Below, piece after piece: positions 4,143-5,508 of a stretch of 5,508 bases of DNA. The notes under the pieces are model-generated. The model made no database searches. It saw nothing but the letters and a program-made list of their open reading frames with translations, and was not told the DNA's origin. The DNA is from a bacterium. Lineage in GTDB: Bacteria; Patescibacteriota; Doudnabacteria; UBA920. A program made the translations under genes and the position numbers. Location: the NCBI GenBank assembly GCA_021789715.1, contig JAJYJE010000029.1, positions 3,367 to 8,874 on the forward strand, read 5' to 3'. Numbering within the stretch: the stretch's first letter is position 1; every line of letters begins with the position of its first letter.

Positions 4143-5508
4143 TATTAGCCGGGCCGGCCGACATCATCTCGGCCACTTGGGACGCCTCCAACAGCTCCTC
4201 TTCCACCTCGGCGCGCGGGCGGCCGTGCTTTAAGCGCGACAACTGACGGATAGCTTTGGACAGTTCCGTGTTTTTGTCCGGCGGCAAAGGATTAGTCGCC
4301 ATATTAAACGGCTTGCTGGCGGTGCCGTTAATCATAAGTTTTACGTAGGTGACAAATCTGTCGATATTAATCAAGTCAAACTGGTTGAAGGTCGGCGCAA
4401 ATTCCTTGGCCAAAACTTCGGCGTCTTCCGCGCCTGTGCGGAACACGATCATGGTACCCGCGTTGCCGAATACCGCGTCGCGCAAGTCTTTGGAACCGGC
4501 GCCCTGCGCTCCGGCCTGCGTTTCCAACTGTCCCAAATATTGATGGGCAATTACCAAGTTTAATTTGTATTTTCTGGCTTCCGACAAAATCGACGAGAAC
4601 GCGTCGGTAATGAAATTTTGGAACTCATCAACATACAAATAAAAGTCCCGGCGTTGTTCCTCGGGAATATCGGCGCGCGACAGAGCGGCTATTTGGATTT
4701 TACTGACTAAAATCAAACCGAGCAGCTTGGCATTAATCTCACCGGTGCGCCCTTTGGACAAATTAACCAGCAAAACTTTTCCTTCGTCCATTATTTTGCG
4801 GAAGTTAAAACCGCTCTTGGCCTGGCCGACGATGTTGCGCATCATGGCGTTTTCCACAAAGCGTCCGACTTTGGAAATCAGGTAGCCAAGCATCTCAGAT
4901 TTATGGAAGTCCGAAGTTTTGGCCATTTCCTTTTCCCAAAACAACCGCACCACCGGGTCTTTAACCTTGGCAATTTTATAGCGCTGGAATTCGGTATCGG
5001 TAAAGATGCGGGGAATATCGGTAATAGTCCCCGGATGCTCCTTGTCGGCCATAAGCGTCAGCATGGCGTTGCGCATATTATGTTCGAACATCGGCCCGAG
5101 CATGGCCGGATCGGTAACCAATTTGTAAAATATCTGGATCATTTCCTGGACGGCAAAATCCTTCTGCTCCTCGCTGTCCACTTCCAGCATGTTAAGCCCC
5201 AGCGGCCGGTCCATATCGAATGGCTCAAACACGATAATGTCTTCCGCGCGTTCCTTGGGCGCGCGGGTCAAAATATCCTCCACCAAATCGCCGTGCGGGT
5301 CAATCACGCACAAGCCTTCGCCGTTTTTAATGTCCTGAATGGCCATATTGGCCAGCAGCACGGACTTGCCGCCGCCGGTACGGCCCAAGATGTAGGTGTG
5401 GCGGCGCCTGTCTTCACGCGCCATATAGATTGGCGTGTCCACGCCGCGGTAAATATTGCGGCCCAGCAGCAGGCCGGTCTTTGGCGCATTAATAGGCGGG
5501 GGGATCGG
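4126..5508 (-). CDS. TraD/HerA-like DNA-translocating ATPase, C-terminal part (5' end outside window)
   Basis: RecA-fold ATPase of the FtsK/HerA superfamily, closest in motif style to type IV secretion coupling proteins (VirD4/TraD) that pump DNA at the membrane. Counting from the first residue in the window, 460 residues are visible. Walker A is GRTGGGKS (42-49); the CVIDPHGDL segment (67-75) is typical of this group. Walker B is LYVDEFQNF (291-299, with D294 and E295), followed by the ARKYKLNLVIAHQYLGQL segment (311-328) with the conserved Gln at 323, which resembles the TraD/TraG TraM-recognition region. The frame is open to the window edge. A GTG at 5442 is only an internal codon, because the preceding TGLLLGRNIYRG also looks like family sequence. 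The N-terminal part, where membrane helices usually lie, is not visible. The end overlaps the next gene if that begins at TTG 4142. HerA or VirB4-like roles are alternatives; that it is a DNA- or protein-transfer ATPase is secure. Confidence 0.9.
   Translation of the reverse strand, partial: PIPPPINAPKTGLLLGRNIYRGVDTPIYMAREDRRRHTYILGRTGGGKSVLLANMAIQDIKNGEGLCVIDPHGDLVEDILTRAPKERAEDIIVFEPFDMDRPLGLNMLEVDSEEQKDFAVQEMIQIFYKLVTDPAMLGPMFEHNMRNAMLTLMADKEHPGTITDIPRIFTDTEFQRYKIAKVKDPVVRLFWEKEMAKTSDFHKSEMLGYLISKVGRFVENAMMRNIVGQAKSGFNFRKIMDEGKVLLVNLSKGRTGEINAKLLGLILVSKIQIAALSRADIPEEQRRDFYLYVDEFQNFITDAFSSILSEARKYKLNLVIAHQYLGQLETQAGAQGAGSKDLRDAVFGNAGTMIVFRTGAEDAEVLAKEFAPTFNQFDLINIDRFVTYVKLMINGTASKPFNMATNPLPPDKNTELSKAIRQLSRLKHGRPRAEVEEELLEASQVAEMMSAGPANIERGL

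Noticed and set aside
1..5508. CRISPR arrays, tRNA or rRNA genes, transposases, attachment sites
   Set aside because: I looked on both strands and saw no regularly spaced repeats, cloverleaf, rRNA motif or transposase signature.

Overview
This is a bacterial window of mixed base composition using the standard code (TGA serves as a stop at several genes). The gene style suggests Patescibacteria (Candidate Phyla Radiation): short intergenic gaps, a compact DnaX, a conserved uncharacterised protein of a type I recall from that group, and a membrane-anchored-type TraD/HerA-like ATPase followed by small genes of no known family. The assignment rests on remembered family resemblance, not on a search.

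Layout. Positions 1-452 (minus) hold the N-terminal 150 residues of dnaX, cut by the window edge. A 98-bp divergent intergenic region carries one promoter facing each way. Positions 551-1294 (plus) encode a CDP-alcohol phosphatidyltransferase, closed by a strong intrinsic terminator at 1314-1344. Everything to the right is on the minus strand: a GtrA-like membrane protein (1428-2105), an uncharacterised two-module beta-rich protein (2219-2827) behind a clear promoter and a roughly 125-nt leader, and a four-gene cluster (5508 to 3044). That cluster starts with a partial TraD/HerA-like DNA-pumping ATPase and continues with three small proteins, the second strikingly histidine-rich at both ends. 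It ends in an intrinsic terminator at about 2970-3008.

How the parts may work together. The phosphatidyltransferase (phospholipid head groups) and GtrA-like protein (possible lipid-linked sugar or membrane translocation) both point to the envelope but are convergent and not co-transcribed. The ATPase cluster is the best candidate for an undescribed system: its genes overlap or nearly touch, two junctions seem to use non-ATG starts, and the small products probably act with the ATPase, perhaps in DNA transfer or secretion. That role is inferred from position only.
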